Shown: positions 34,988-44,310, counted from the first letter of the stretch. The stretch is 64,000 nucleotides of DNA from Myxococcus guangdongensis (GCF_024198255.1 NZ_JAJVKW010000001.1:930001-994000), one strand, 5' to 3'. A program made the numbers and translations. Notes: a model not told the origin generated them from the letters alone.

Positions 34988-35530
34988 CTAGGGTCGCGTC
35001 AACAGCTCCAGCAGCGCCTTCGCCTCCGGGGAGTCCGCCTCGCCGTGCACGGCGGCGAGCACCCGCCCCTCCTCGTCCAGCGCGAAGGCATACGGCGTGG
35101 GACTGGAGGCCAGCGCCAGCTTCTTTCCCATGGCGCCGTCCTTGTCGAGCCAGGTGTCGGACCAGGAGTCCTGGGGCACCTTCTTCCGGGCCTTCTCGCG
35201 CACCGTGCCCAGGCCCACGAAGAAGGGCAGCTTGAAGGAGAGCAGCGAGGCGCGGTGCACGGAGTCGGGCACGCGCGATTCCGCGGCCTCCTCGAACCAG
35301 CGGCGCATCGCCTCGCCGCCGTCCTTGTCGGTGAGGACCACCAGCAGCGTGCGCCGGCCCCGCCACTCCTGGCTGCGGTGCGTCTGTCCCTGCAGGTCCT
35401 CCGCGGAGAACGACGGCACCACCTCACCCTTCTTCAGCGCGGCGCTCGCCAGCGTCGCCACCAGGAGCGTGGCCACCAGGCCAGAGGCCCCGAGGGCCCG
35501 TCGAACGGTCCTTCGCTCACCGCCAGCCAT
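34988..35530 (-). CDS. Exported thioredoxin-like (YtfJ-type) protein
   Basis: The 180-residue protein has a signal peptide (VATLLVATLASAAL), then a thioredoxin-like fold starting KKGEVVPSFSAEDLQGQ and RRTLLVVLTDKDGGEAMRRW. It lacks the CxxC redox motif. The segment DTWLDKDGAMGKKLAL and the closing PYAFALDEEGRVL resemble YtfJ-like periplasmic proteins. Hence it is probably a binding or structural protein, not a disulfide exchanger. The ATG at 35530 is preferred to a GTG at 35536. It lies 102 bases after hemN on the same strand and might be cotranscribed, but no haem link is visible. Confidence 0.65.
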   Translation of the reverse strand: MAGGERRTVRRALGASGLVATLLVATLASAALKKGEVVPSFSAEDLQGQTHRSQEWRGRRTLLVVLTDKDGGEAMRRWFEEAAESRVPDSVHRASLLSFKLPFFVGLGTVREKARKKVPQDSWSDTWLDKDGAMGKKLALASSPTPYAFALDEEGRVLAAVHGEADSPEAKALLELLTRP

Positions 35531-35632
35531 GCCCACCTCCCTGTCGCGCGCGAGGGCGCCAGGGTGAGGTGGTCATCCCTTGGCGCGCACGCCAGGGGAG
35601 CGGACACCCGCGGGGCCCGCCTGCCCGCCCTG

Positions 35633-37003
35633 CTACACCGTCCGGGAGAAGCGCGGGCGCTCGGCCCGGGCGAGCCGGGCATCGAACACCATGGCCACGT
35701 TGCGCACGAACAGGCGGCCCAGCGCGGTCAGCTCCAGCTGCGAGCCCGAGCGCACCAGCAGCCCGTCCTCCTCGAACGTCCCGAGCCGCTCCAGCTCCGG
35801 CGCGAAGTCGCGCACGCCCTGCTCGCCCAGGTCCACCCAGGCGTTGCACATCAGCTGGGTGATGACGACGCGGCGCTTGCGGTCATCCTCCGTCAACAAG
35901 AGCCCGCGCTCCGTGGCCAGCCGGCCGTGGGCGATGCGCTCGTAATAGGCGGGCAGCGGGCGGACGTTCTGCGCATACGCGCCCGCCACGTCGCTGATGC
36001 CCGTGCTGCCCAGCGCCACCACGTCCGAGGCCGCCTTCACCGTGTAGCCCTGGAAGTTGCGCCCCAGCCGACGCTCGGAGAGGGCGCGCGCCAGTTCGTC
36101 CTCGGGCACCGCGAAGTGGTCCATGCCGATGGCCTGGTAGCCCGCGCCCACGAACCCCGCGTAGGCCGCGCGGAACAGCTCCATCTTCACCTCCGCGCTC
36201 GGGAGCGCCTCGGTGGGCATCCGCTTCTGGTGCTTGAGCACGTCCGGCATGAAGGCGAAGGAGTAGACGGCCAGCCGGTCCGGCCGCATCGCCAGCACCG
36301 TCTCCAGCGTGCGCGCCCAGCGCTCCGGCTCCTGGTACGGCAGGCCGTAGATGAGGTCGAAGTTCACGCCGGTGAAGCCCAGCTCCCGCGCGTGGTCCAA
36401 CAGCGCGCGCGTGCGCTCGGGCGTCTGCAGCCGGTGGGTCACCTCCTGCACGCGCGGGTCGAAGTCCTGCAGCCCCATGGACAGCCGGTTGAAGCCGAGC
36501 TGCCGGAGCAGCGACACCTGCCCCGTCGTCGTCACGGACGGGTGCACCTCGATGGCGACCTCCGCGTCCGGCAGCAACGTGAAGCGGCGCATCAGCTCCG
36601 TCCAGAGCCGCTCCAGCTGCGCCTCGGTGAGGAACGTGGGCGTGCCGCCGCCCCAGTGGATTTGCGACAGCGCGCGCCGGGGCCCCAGCTGCTCCGCCAC
36701 CAGGTACAGCTCCATCACCAGGTGGTCCAGGTACCGGTCCGCCGCGCTCGAGTCCTTGCTGATGACCACGTTGCAGCCGCAGTACCAGCACAGGCTGTGG
36801 CAGAACGGCAGGTGGACATACAGCGACAGGGGCGAGGACGCGTCCTGTTCTCCGGCGACTCGCAGCCGGGCCTCCAGCGCCTCGGGTCCGAAGTCCGGCC
36901 GCCACTCCGGCGCGGTGGGATAGCTGGTGTAGCGCGGCCCGGAGACGTTGTACCGGCCCAGCAGCTCCGGCGACGGACGGGGGACTCCTGGAAGCATGTC
37001 CAT
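35633..37003 (-). CDS. hemN: Oxygen-independent coproporphyrinogen III dehydrogenase
   Basis: The 456-residue radical SAM enzyme has the HemN cluster motif C68-x3-C72-x2-C75-x-C77 and the HWGGGTPTFL strand. It also has the family N-terminus SGPRYTSYPTAPEW and a C-terminal winged-helix-like part. It oxidatively decarboxylates coproporphyrinogen III to protoporphyrinogen IX without O2, supplying haem under low oxygen. The start at 37003 or 36997 is supported by the match to HemN N-termini; a longer frame to 37108 is not. It lies 111 bases downstream of ccoG, which makes sense because a low-oxygen oxidase needs haem. Confidence 0.93.
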   Translation of the reverse strand: MDMLPGVPRPSPELLGRYNVSGPRYTSYPTAPEWRPDFGPEALEARLRVAGEQDASSPLSLYVHLPFCHSLCWYCGCNVVISKDSSAADRYLDHLVMELYLVAEQLGPRRALSQIHWGGGTPTFLTEAQLERLWTELMRRFTLLPDAEVAIEVHPSVTTTGQVSLLRQLGFNRLSMGLQDFDPRVQEVTHRLQTPERTRALLDHARELGFTGVNFDLIYGLPYQEPERWARTLETVLAMRPDRLAVYSFAFMPDVLKHQKRMPTEALPSAEVKMELFRAAYAGFVGAGYQAIGMDHFAVPEDELARALSERRLGRNFQGYTVKAASDVVALGSTGISDVAGAYAQNVRPLPAYYERIAHGRLATERGLLLTEDDRKRRVVITQLMCNAWVDLGEQGVRDFAPELERLGTFEEDGLLVRSGSQLELTALGRLFVRNVAMVFDARLARAERPRFSRTV

Positions 37004-37114
37004 GAACCACCTGCACTCCAAGGCGCGTGCCACGCCCCGCGCCCGGAGGACCTGGGGCCTCACGCAGAATCTGCGGAGGCCCCCGGGTGACGCGCACGAC
37101 TTTCGCACGCCGCC

Positions 37115-38536
37115 TCAGCGGGGCTTGGACGGAGGCCCCAGGAAGCGCGCCTCCATCCGCTTCACCTCGCCCGACGCGGAGTCGGCCACCTCCACGATGA
37201 AGTTGAAGGGCACCTCGGTGCTGCCTTGTGGCACCAGGATGAACAGCGGCACCCGGAAGCTCTCCAGCGAGCCGAGCTGCACCTGGGACTGCGGAATCAC
37301 GCCCCGCGCGGCCGGCGGCGCCTGGATGGACAGCGTGAAGGTGGTGGGCTCCGGGTTCTTGTTCACCAGGTGCAGCTCGAACTGGTTTCGCACCTGCCCC
37401 TCCTCGACGAGGTAGGGCATGCCCTGGAAGCGCAGCAGGTTCGCCTCGAACGGCACCCGGCGGGCCAGCGTCCACACCAGCCCCACCACCGAGGCGGCGA
37501 ACAGGAGGCCATACAGCGCGAGCCGGGGGCGTGCGATGCGATGAGGCTCTCCAGCCAGGCCCTTGAGCGAGTCGTAGCGGATGAGCCCGCGCGGCCGGCC
37601 AATCCGGTCCATCACCTCGTCGCACGCGTCGATGCACTGCGCGCAGGCCAGACACTCCATCTGCAGGCCGTTGCGGATGTCGATGCCCGTGGGGCACGCG
37701 GTGACGCACTTGCGGCAGTCCACGCAGTCGCCCCTCGGCGGCGCGGCGTGCGCGGGCAGCACCTTCACCATCCGTCCCCGGGGCTCCCCTCGCCGCGTGT
37801 CATAGCCGACGATGAGCGAGTCCCGGTCCTGCATCGCCGACTGGAGCCGGCCATAGGGACACACCACGATGCAGAGCTGCTCGCGGAACCACGCGAAGTT
37901 GAAGTACAGCGCGCCGGTGACGGCCATGGCCCAGGTGAACGCCACCGGTGACGTGGCCGGGCCGCTGGACACCATCGACACCAGCCCGCCCGCGGACACG
38001 AAGAGGCTGAGCGCCGCGTGCGCGATGACGAGCGACACGCCCACGTAGGCCCCGTGCTTCGCTGTCGCCCGCGCCACGCGCAGCGGCGTCCACGGCGAGG
38101 TCTCCTGCTTGAGCCGCCGCTCCCGAGGGCCGTCGAAGAGCCGCTCGATGGGGCGATACAGGCCCTCCAGGAACACCGTCTGCGGACAGGCCCATCCGCA
38201 CCACGCGCGGCCCAGCCACGCGGTGACGAACAGCAGACCGAATCCCAGCGCCGTGCCCAGGAAGAGCACGCGCCAGAAGTCCTGCGCGTTGTACGTGGCG
38301 CCGAAGAGGTAGAAGCGCCGCGCCGCCACGTCCAGGTGGACGGCGGGATGCCCCCCCACCTCGACGAGCGGTAGCGCCACGTAGATGGCGAGCAGCACCC
38401 CGAACATCACCCGCCGGCGCGTGATGAAGCGCCCGCTCACGTCCGAGGGGTGGATGGCCTTGCGCGAGCCATCCGCGTTGATGGACGACAACTGGTCGAT
38501 GCGCGGGGGGCCGTCTCGCTGAGGTGCTGTCGCCAT
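37115..38536 (-). CDS. ccoG: CcoG (FixG) cbb3 oxidase assembly ferredoxin
   Basis: The 473-residue membrane protein has about five hydrophobic helices. Between them lies a cytoplasmic 2x[4Fe-4S] ferredoxin block (CVDCRKCVTACPTGIDIRNG and CLACAQCIDACD). The CxxC of the GCSWMC-type first helix region appears as GRAWCGWACPQTVF. The C-terminus carries the periplasmic Ig-like FixG domain (VNKNPEPTTFTLSIQAPP). CcoG reduces Cu(II) to Cu(I) for delivery to cbb3 oxidase. It lies 27 bases after ccoP and belongs to the same operon. Confidence 0.93.
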   Translation of the reverse strand: MATAPQRDGPPRIDQLSSINADGSRKAIHPSDVSGRFITRRRVMFGVLLAIYVALPLVEVGGHPAVHLDVAARRFYLFGATYNAQDFWRVLFLGTALGFGLLFVTAWLGRAWCGWACPQTVFLEGLYRPIERLFDGPRERRLKQETSPWTPLRVARATAKHGAYVGVSLVIAHAALSLFVSAGGLVSMVSSGPATSPVAFTWAMAVTGALYFNFAWFREQLCIVVCPYGRLQSAMQDRDSLIVGYDTRRGEPRGRMVKVLPAHAAPPRGDCVDCRKCVTACPTGIDIRNGLQMECLACAQCIDACDEVMDRIGRPRGLIRYDSLKGLAGEPHRIARPRLALYGLLFAASVVGLVWTLARRVPFEANLLRFQGMPYLVEEGQVRNQFELHLVNKNPEPTTFTLSIQAPPAARGVIPQSQVQLGSLESFRVPLFILVPQGSTEVPFNFIVEVADSASGEVKRMEARFLGPPSKPR

Positions 38537-38563
38537 GACGTGGGTTCCTGGGGGGCGCGAGGA

Positions 38564-39115
38564 CTACGGCGTCTCCGGCTCGCCCTGCGGGGCCTTTCCT
38601 CCCGCCGCGTTCGTGCCCTTGAGCGTCAACAGGTATGCGGTGACGGCCTTGACGCGCTCGGCGCCCAGCGTGCGCTCCCACGCGGGCATGCCCTTGGCCA
38701 CGGCGCCCTCGGACACCACCTTGTGGATGGCCATGGGTGAGCTGCCATGCAGCCAGAAGCCGTCCGTGAGGTTGGGGCCGATGAGCCCCTGCCCCTGCGC
38801 GCCGTGACACGCGGCGCAGTTGGCCTGGAACACGCCCTTGCCGTTCTCCAGCGACGTCGGGTCCTTCACCAGCGACAGGAGCAGCTCATCGGATGCGGGC
38901 GTGTTGCTCGCCATGCGCTGGGCATGCTCCGCGGACTCGGCGGCGTACTCGCCCAGCTGTCCCGGGCTCACCTCCGCGATGTGGTACCAGAACCAGTAGC
39001 CCGCGCCGAAGACGAGCGTGGTCCACAGGATGGCCAGCCACCAGTTGGGCAGCTGGTTGTCGTGCTCCTCGATGCCGTCATAGACGTGCAGCACCGGCGA
39101 CTTGTCGTCACTCAT
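38564..39115 (-). CDS. ccoP: CcoP, cbb3 oxidase c-type subunit III with one haem
   Basis: The 183-residue protein starts with the FixP N-terminal domain (HVYDGIEEHDNQLPNWWLAI, residues 10-29), a membrane helix, then one cytochrome c domain with C100-A-A-C103-H104 and a later Met-containing loop. Typical CcoP has about 300 residues and two haems; here the second haem domain is missing. It passes electrons from soluble cytochrome c to CcoO/CcoN. Its start overlaps ccoQ by 8 bases. One-haem CcoP may be normal in this lineage, as there is no sign of recent truncation. Confidence 0.9.
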   Translation of the reverse strand: MSDDKSPVLHVYDGIEEHDNQLPNWWLAILWTTLVFGAGYWFWYHIAEVSPGQLGEYAAESAEHAQRMASNTPASDELLLSLVKDPTSLENGKGVFQANCAACHGAQGQGLIGPNLTDGFWLHGSSPMAIHKVVSEGAVAKGMPAWERTLGAERVKAVTAYLLTLKGTNAAGGKAPQGEPETP

Positions 39116-39287
39116 GGCCGCCCTCCCCGCGCTCCGACAACGGCATCTGCGACAGCGCGTCGAAGTCCTGGCTGCGGCGCGCCACGAAGACCCAGGCGCA
39201 CACGCCCAGGAAGACGGCGATGAACAGGACGAGCGCGAAGAGCGGCAGCTCTTCCAGCGTCATCCCCTGATAGAATTGCTTGTACAT
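39108..39287 (-). CDS. ccoQ: CcoQ small cbb3 oxidase subunit
   Basis: The 59-residue protein has a single membrane helix (LPLFALVLFIAVFLGVCAWVF) and an acidic, polar C-terminal tail. This is the CcoQ/FixQ layout, which stabilises the cbb3 complex. It begins with TGATG at the end of ccoNO (1-base overlap) and overlaps ccoP by 8 bases. Position in the operon supports the call, as CcoQ sequences are poorly conserved. Confidence 0.85.
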   Translation of the reverse strand: MYKQFYQGMTLEELPLFALVLFIAVFLGVCAWVFVARRSQDFDALSQMPLSERGEGGHE

Positions 39288-41653
39288 CAGCGGCTCCCTT
39301 CCTGAACGTCCGCCGCCGACGCGGTGGGCGCGCCATCCGCCGGCGCGGGCACGTCCTGCGGTCCACGACCCAGGCGCTGGAGGTAGGCCACCAGGGCCAC
39401 CATCTCCGAGTCCCACGCCACCTGGACACCCTGCGTCGCCAGGTCCGCGGCGATGGCCTCACCCTGCGCCTTCTGCCGCGCCTCGGCCGCGTCCACCTCC
39501 GCGTTGGTGTACGGCACGCCCAGCTTCTGCATCAGCGTCAGCTTCTTGGGCGCGTCCTTCACCTTGATGGTGTTCTCCGCGAGCCACGGATAGGGCGGCA
39601 TGTTCGAGCCGGGGCTCGTCGCGCGCGGGTCCATCAGGTGCGTGTAGTGCCAGAGGTTCGGGTAGCGGCCACCCACGCGGTGCAAGTCGGGCCCCGTGCG
39701 CTTGCTGCCCCACTGGAACGGGTGGTCGTAGATGAACTCCTCCGCGCGCGACACGTCGCCGTAGCGCTGCGTCTCCGCCACGAAGGGGCGAATCATCTGC
39801 GAGTGGCACGTGTAGCAACCCTCGCGGACGTAGAGGTCACGCCCCTGCAGCTCCAGCGGCGAGTACGGCTTCTGCGACTCGCCATGCGAGGGCACCGCCT
39901 GCTGGATGAGGATGGTGGGCAGCAGCTCCGCCACGCCGCCGATGAGGATGGCGATCAACGTGAGCACGGTGAAGGCCAGCGGACGCCCCTCGATGAGCGC
40001 GAACCAGGACGGACGGCCCGCCTCGCGGTCCTTGCGGGTGACAATCCAGGCCAGCTCGCCCAGCACGATGATGCCGCCCATCAACACCAGCGCGCGCACC
40101 GGCTTCGCCCAGCCCAGGAACATCGTCACCGTGAGGATGGCGATGGCGAAGATGAGCGGACGGCCCGTGATGACCTGCACCCAGGCCGGCCGCGTGGAGA
40201 CGGGCGCGGGGGTGACGGGGTGGTGCGAATCCTCGCCCACCACGACGGTGGTCTCTCCGTCCACGGCCTTGCCCGAGCGGGCCGTCTTCCAGAGGTTCCA
40301 CGCCATCATGCAGAAGCCCACCAGGTACATGGAGCCGCCGGCGAAGCGGACGATGTACATGGGCCGGATGGCCAGCAGCGTCTCCACGAAGTTCGGGTAC
40401 ATCAGCGTGCCGTCCGGGTTGGTGGCGCGCCACATGAGGCCCTGGCTGATGCCGCTGACCCACATCGACACGATGTAGAGGAGGATGCCCACCGTCGCGA
40501 GCCAGAAGTGCGCGTCCGCCGAGCGCGTCGAGTGCAGCTTCGTGCCGTACAGCCTGGGCACCAGCCAGTAGAACATGCCGGCCGCCATGAAGCCGTTCCA
40601 CCCGAGCGCGCCGCCGTGCACGTGGCCGACAATCCAGTCCGTGTAGTGGCCCAGCGCGCTCACCGACTTGATGGAGAGCAGCGGCCCCTCGAAGGTCGCC
40701 ATGCCGTAGAACGTCACGGCCGCGATGAAGAACTTCAGGACGGGGTCATCGCGCAGCTTGTACCAGGCGCCCTTGAGCGTCAGCAGGCCGTTGAGCATGC
40801 CGCCCCACGACGGCGCCCAGAGCATGACACTGAAGACCATGCCCAACGACTGCGCCCAGTCCGGCAGCGCGGTGTAGAGCAGGTGGTGCGGGCCGGCCCA
40901 GATGTAGATGAAGACCAGGGCCCAGAAGTGGATGATGGACAGCCGGTACGAGTACACCGGCCGCTCCGCCGCCTTGGGCAGGAAGTAATACATGATGCCC
41001 AGGATGGGCGTGGTCAGGAAGAAGGCGACGGCGTTGTGGCCGTACCACCACTGCACCAGCGCGTCCTGCACGCCGGAGAAGACCGAGTAGCTCTTGAAGC
41101 CATCCAGGGGCAGCGCCAGGCTGTTGACGATGTGCAGCACCGCCACGGTGATGATGGTGGCGATGTAGAACCAGATGGCGACGTAGAGGTTCTTCTCGTT
41201 GCGCTTCGCCAGCGTCCAGAAGAAGTTGATGGCGAACACCACCCAGATGAGGGTGATGCCGATGTCGATGGGCCACTCCAGCTCCGCGTACTCCTTGGAG
41301 GTGCTGATGCCCAATGGCAGCGTTATCGCCGCCGCGACGATGATGAGCTGCCAGCCCCAGAAGTGGATGTTGGAGAGCAGGTCCGACGCCATGCGCGCCT
41401 TCAACAGGCGCTGCGTGGAGTAGTAGACGCCGGCGAACATCATGTTGCCCACGAACGCGAAGATGACCGCGTTGGTGTGCAGGGGACGCAGGCGGGAGTA
41501 CGTCAGGTAGGGGATGCCCAGGTTGGCCTGCCACCACGCGAGCTGGCTGGCCACCAGCGCTCCCACCGCCATGCCCACGATGCCGAAGATGACCGCCGCG
41601 ATGATGAAGCGGCGGACCGTGGTGTCGTCGTAGACGATTCGCTGTTGTTGCAC
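39287..41653 (-). CDS. ccoNO: CcoN-CcoO fusion, cbb3 oxidase catalytic and monohaem subunits
   Basis: The 788-residue protein joins both core subunits. Residues about 1-470 are CcoN (12 helices), with the low-spin haem ligands at the first helices (LHTNAVIFAF), the CuB region WYGHNAVAFFL and GPHHLLYT, and the VGHVHGGALGW helix. Two extra helices (near 495-555) lead into CcoO (about 570-788) with haem c site CYTCH and the SEPMI-type loop around MPPYPWL. It reduces O2 to water and pumps protons at low O2. CcoN and CcoO are separate in most proteobacteria; fusions are known in Bacteroidetes and some others. The stop overlaps ccoQ by 1 base. Confidence 0.95.
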   Translation of the reverse strand: MQQQRIVYDDTTVRRFIIAAVIFGIVGMAVGALVASQLAWWQANLGIPYLTYSRLRPLHTNAVIFAFVGNMMFAGVYYSTQRLLKARMASDLLSNIHFWGWQLIIVAAAITLPLGISTSKEYAELEWPIDIGITLIWVVFAINFFWTLAKRNEKNLYVAIWFYIATIITVAVLHIVNSLALPLDGFKSYSVFSGVQDALVQWWYGHNAVAFFLTTPILGIMYYFLPKAAERPVYSYRLSIIHFWALVFIYIWAGPHHLLYTALPDWAQSLGMVFSVMLWAPSWGGMLNGLLTLKGAWYKLRDDPVLKFFIAAVTFYGMATFEGPLLSIKSVSALGHYTDWIVGHVHGGALGWNGFMAAGMFYWLVPRLYGTKLHSTRSADAHFWLATVGILLYIVSMWVSGISQGLMWRATNPDGTLMYPNFVETLLAIRPMYIVRFAGGSMYLVGFCMMAWNLWKTARSGKAVDGETTVVVGEDSHHPVTPAPVSTRPAWVQVITGRPLIFAIAILTVTMFLGWAKPVRALVLMGGIIVLGELAWIVTRKDREAGRPSWFALIEGRPLAFTVLTLIAILIGGVAELLPTILIQQAVPSHGESQKPYSPLELQGRDLYVREGCYTCHSQMIRPFVAETQRYGDVSRAEEFIYDHPFQWGSKRTGPDLHRVGGRYPNLWHYTHLMDPRATSPGSNMPPYPWLAENTIKVKDAPKKLTLMQKLGVPYTNAEVDAAEARQKAQGEAIAADLATQGVQVAWDSEMVALVAYLQRLGRGPQDVPAPADGAPTASAADVQEGSR

Positions 41654-41657
41654 GGAT

Positions 41658-41852
41658 TCACTCCTGGGAAGCCGAAGGCGAGGTCCGCTCGTCGGACGGC
41701 CGCGCGGGGCGGGCGCTGTCCTCCTCGAGCGGGAAGAGCGCGAGCCGGTCCGCCTGCTCGTGGTCGCGGTGGCGCATGCTGTAGATGAACAGCAGCACCG
41801 AGCTGGCCACGAGCATCAGGCTCACGAAGACCTGGAGCACGAGCACGTTCAT
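41658..41852 (-). CDS. ccoS: CcoS cbb3 oxidase maturation protein
   Basis: The 64-residue protein has one N-terminal helix (LVLQVFVSLMLVASSVLLFIYS), then a basic-acidic tail with RHRDHEQADRLALFPLEED. This fits CcoS, which is needed for cofactor insertion into CcoN. Its ATG overlaps the ccoI stop as ATGA, and it lies 4 bases before ccoNO. The long Arg/Ser-rich C-terminal end is a lineage feature. Confidence 0.85.
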   Translation of the reverse strand: MNVLVLQVFVSLMLVASSVLLFIYSMRHRDHEQADRLALFPLEEDSARPARPSDERTSPSASQE

Positions 41853-44272
41853 GCGGGTACCTCCGTGGGGCGAGGGAGGCCACCCGCGTCGCGCCGGGGT
41901 GCACGGGGCGCGGACAGGCTCCACACGGTGAACAGGACGGTGGCGAGGCTGGTGGCGGGCATCGCCACCGCGGCGCGCAGGGGCGTCATCCAGCCCACCA
42001 GGCACACGGCGACGGCCACCACGTTGTAGCCGATGGCCAGCATGAGCAGCCGGCGCACCACCTGGTGCAGCTCGCGCGACAGGCGCAGCGCCTCACGCAG
42101 GGACGCGAGGCCCTCACCCACCAGGAAGAAGTCGCTCTTGCCCGGCATCACCGGACGGTCGATGGCGGGCGTTCCCGCGCACAGGGCCCGCTCGAAGGCG
42201 AGGCTGTCGTTGACGCCGTCGCCCAGGTACAGCGAGTCCGTCGAGCCCAGCCGCGACACCGTGCAGGCCTTGTCCTCCGGACGCAGCCCGCCGAGCGCCT
42301 GCGCTTCAGGGACTCCGAGCGAGCCCGCGAGTTCTCGCACCCGTGCGGGGGCGTCGCCCGAGATGAGCCACACCGCGTGGCCCTCGGCCTGAAGCGCGGA
42401 GACCTCGCGACGGGCATCGGGGCGCAGCGCCTCGCGCAGGGGGAAGGCGGCGACGGGGGTGTTGTCGCGGAAGAGCACCGTGCCGCGTGCGCCCTCGGCA
42501 CTCGCGCGGCCCACATGCCAGTCCGCGCGGCCCAACCGCCACGACACACCTTCGCGCACCCACTCGAGCCCCTGTCCCGGATGCTCGGTGACACGGGCAT
42601 CCGGAACGAAGCGGGCGCCCGTGCGCGACAGCGCCTCCGCCAGACACCGGCTCACGGGGTGATTGCTGCGCGAGGCCAGGTTGAAGGCCACATCCCGCGC
42701 CTCATCGTCGAGCGACTCCACCACGCTCCGGTCCGCCAGCTCCATCCGACCGAGCGTCAGCGTCCCCGTCTTGTCGAACAGCACCTGACGCACACGCGGC
42801 AACCGGTCCAACAGGTCCGTGGAGCGGATGAAGAAGCCTTCTCGGCGCAGGCGCGCCTGCACCAGCTCGTACGCCAGCGGCGTGGCGATGCCGATGGCAC
42901 ACGGGCACGTCACCACCAGCAGCGCCACCGCCACCTCGAGCGCCTTGTCCGGCCCCGACGGCCACCACAACACCAGCCCCAACGCCGACACGGCCAGCAC
43001 CGTCACCACCCAGCGCCGCGACACCGACTCCCAGAAGCGCGTGTGCCCCGCACTCCGCCCCGCGCCTTCCGGAGGGCGCCGCAACAGCGCCACCAGCGGC
43101 GAGTCCTGGAACGACTGCGTCGCCAGCGCCCGCACCGCCTCGCGCCCCGCGTTGAACGCGCCCGCGGGCAGCGGCTGCCCCGCGAGCACCTCGCGCTCGT
43201 CGGGCTCACCCGTCATCCAATCCGTGGAGACCCGCGCGCGAGCATCCAGCAACTCCGCGTCCACCGGCACCAGGTCACCCGGCGCGATGACGAGCAGGTC
43301 CCGCTCCGCCACCTGCGACACCCGCACGGTGACGAGCTGGTCCCCCTCCTGTCGACGGACGAAGAGCCCCTCGGCCCCGTCGTCCTCGAGCAGGAAGCGG
43401 CGGTTGCGCTCCAGCACCCGCTGCTGGAGCCAGCGCCCCACCAGCATCAACGTCACGAAGGTGTTGAGCGTGTCGAAGTACGCCAGGTCGCCGCGCCCGC
43501 CGCGCGCCTGCACCAGCGACGTGCCGAACACCAACAGGATGCCCAAGGCAATCGGCAGGTCCAGGTGCGGCACCCCGCGACGCAGCCCCTGCCACGCCGA
43601 GCGGAAGAAGGGCCAGCCTCCCACGAGCACCACCACCGAGGACAGCCACAGGCTCAGCCACGTGAAGAGCCCGAAGACCTCGCCGTCCTCGGGTGCGAGC
43701 CCCACGTAGAAGCTCACCGAGAACAACATCACGTTCATCGTCAGCGCGACGCAGATGCCCAGTCGAATGGGGAGGTCCAGGCTCGTCGGCGCCGGCCGCT
43801 TGCGACTGGGCCCGAACAGATAGCCGAAGCCCTCCACCGCGCGCAGGAAGCCCGCCACATCGAAGGCACCGTGCCGCCACTGCATCCGCGCCTTGCCCAG
43901 CGCCGGGTCCACCGTGAAGCCCGCGCCTCCGGGCTGCCGACGGAACAACTCGTTCATCAACCACACGCAGGCCGCGCAGTGGATGCCCTGCACGTCCAGC
44001 TCGAGCGAGCACAGCGCGCCCGACACCGACTCCGCCTTCGTCACCAGCGGCTCCAACCACGACAGCCCCCGCCCTCGCGCGGGCTCCGCCGCAGGCGACG
44101 TCTTCCCACCGGTGAGTTGGTAGTAGCGGGTCAGCCCCTGCGACACCAACAGGCCATGGACCACCTCACAGCCCGCGCAGCAGAACTCGCGCGTGCTGGC
44201 GCCCTCCGGAACGCGGCTGCCGCAGTGGAGGCAGAGGGCCTCGTCGGGCCGGGTTTGCGCGGGATCAGCCAT
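41849..44272 (-). CDS. ccoI: CcoI (FixI) copper-transporting P-type ATPase
   Basis: The 807-residue pump has an N-terminal cysteine-rich metal site (C14xxC and CCxxC at 31-35), then an HMA domain with GIHCAAC (C99/C102), eight membrane helices, and the actuator motif TGE (354-356). Also present are the copper CPC motif (456-458), the phosphorylation motif D500-KTGTLT and GDGVND. This matches CcoI/FixI, which exports Cu(I) into the periplasm for cbb3 CuB. It is the first gene of the operon, divergent from a SafE-like gene by 48 bp. Its ATG is at 44272. Confidence 0.95.
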   Translation of the reverse strand: MADPAQTRPDEALCLHCGSRVPEGASTREFCCAGCEVVHGLLVSQGLTRYYQLTGGKTSPAAEPARGRGLSWLEPLVTKAESVSGALCSLELDVQGIHCAACVWLMNELFRRQPGGAGFTVDPALGKARMQWRHGAFDVAGFLRAVEGFGYLFGPSRKRPAPTSLDLPIRLGICVALTMNVMLFSVSFYVGLAPEDGEVFGLFTWLSLWLSSVVVLVGGWPFFRSAWQGLRRGVPHLDLPIALGILLVFGTSLVQARGGRGDLAYFDTLNTFVTLMLVGRWLQQRVLERNRRFLLEDDGAEGLFVRRQEGDQLVTVRVSQVAERDLLVIAPGDLVPVDAELLDARARVSTDWMTGEPDEREVLAGQPLPAGAFNAGREAVRALATQSFQDSPLVALLRRPPEGAGRSAGHTRFWESVSRRWVVTVLAVSALGLVLWWPSGPDKALEVAVALLVVTCPCAIGIATPLAYELVQARLRREGFFIRSTDLLDRLPRVRQVLFDKTGTLTLGRMELADRSVVESLDDEARDVAFNLASRSNHPVSRCLAEALSRTGARFVPDARVTEHPGQGLEWVREGVSWRLGRADWHVGRASAEGARGTVLFRDNTPVAAFPLREALRPDARREVSALQAEGHAVWLISGDAPARVRELAGSLGVPEAQALGGLRPEDKACTVSRLGSTDSLYLGDGVNDSLAFERALCAGTPAIDRPVMPGKSDFFLVGEGLASLREALRLSRELHQVVRRLLMLAIGYNVVAVAVCLVGWMTPLRAAVAMPATSLATVLFTVWSLSAPRAPRRDAGGLPRPTEVPA

Positions 44273-44285
44273 GCAGGCTGTCACC

Positions 44286-44310
44286 TTGCGAACGGCATGC
44301 CTGTTGCGAA
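44286..44310. promoter_or_regulatory. Direct repeat and palindrome in the ccoI/SafE divergent gap
   Basis: TTGCGAA occurs at 44286-44292 and 44304-44310 (18-base period). It flanks the 8-bp palindrome GGCATGCC (44294-44301). These sit in the 48-bp gap between the two divergent ATGs, where any regulator of both genes would bind. No FNR/Anr consensus (TTGAT-N4-ATCAA) is present. Confidence 0.35.

Noticed and set aside
39638-41788. Long plus-strand open frame opposite ccoNO
   Set aside because: Shadow of ccoNO; its product is His/Arg/Gln-rich with no recognisable domain.
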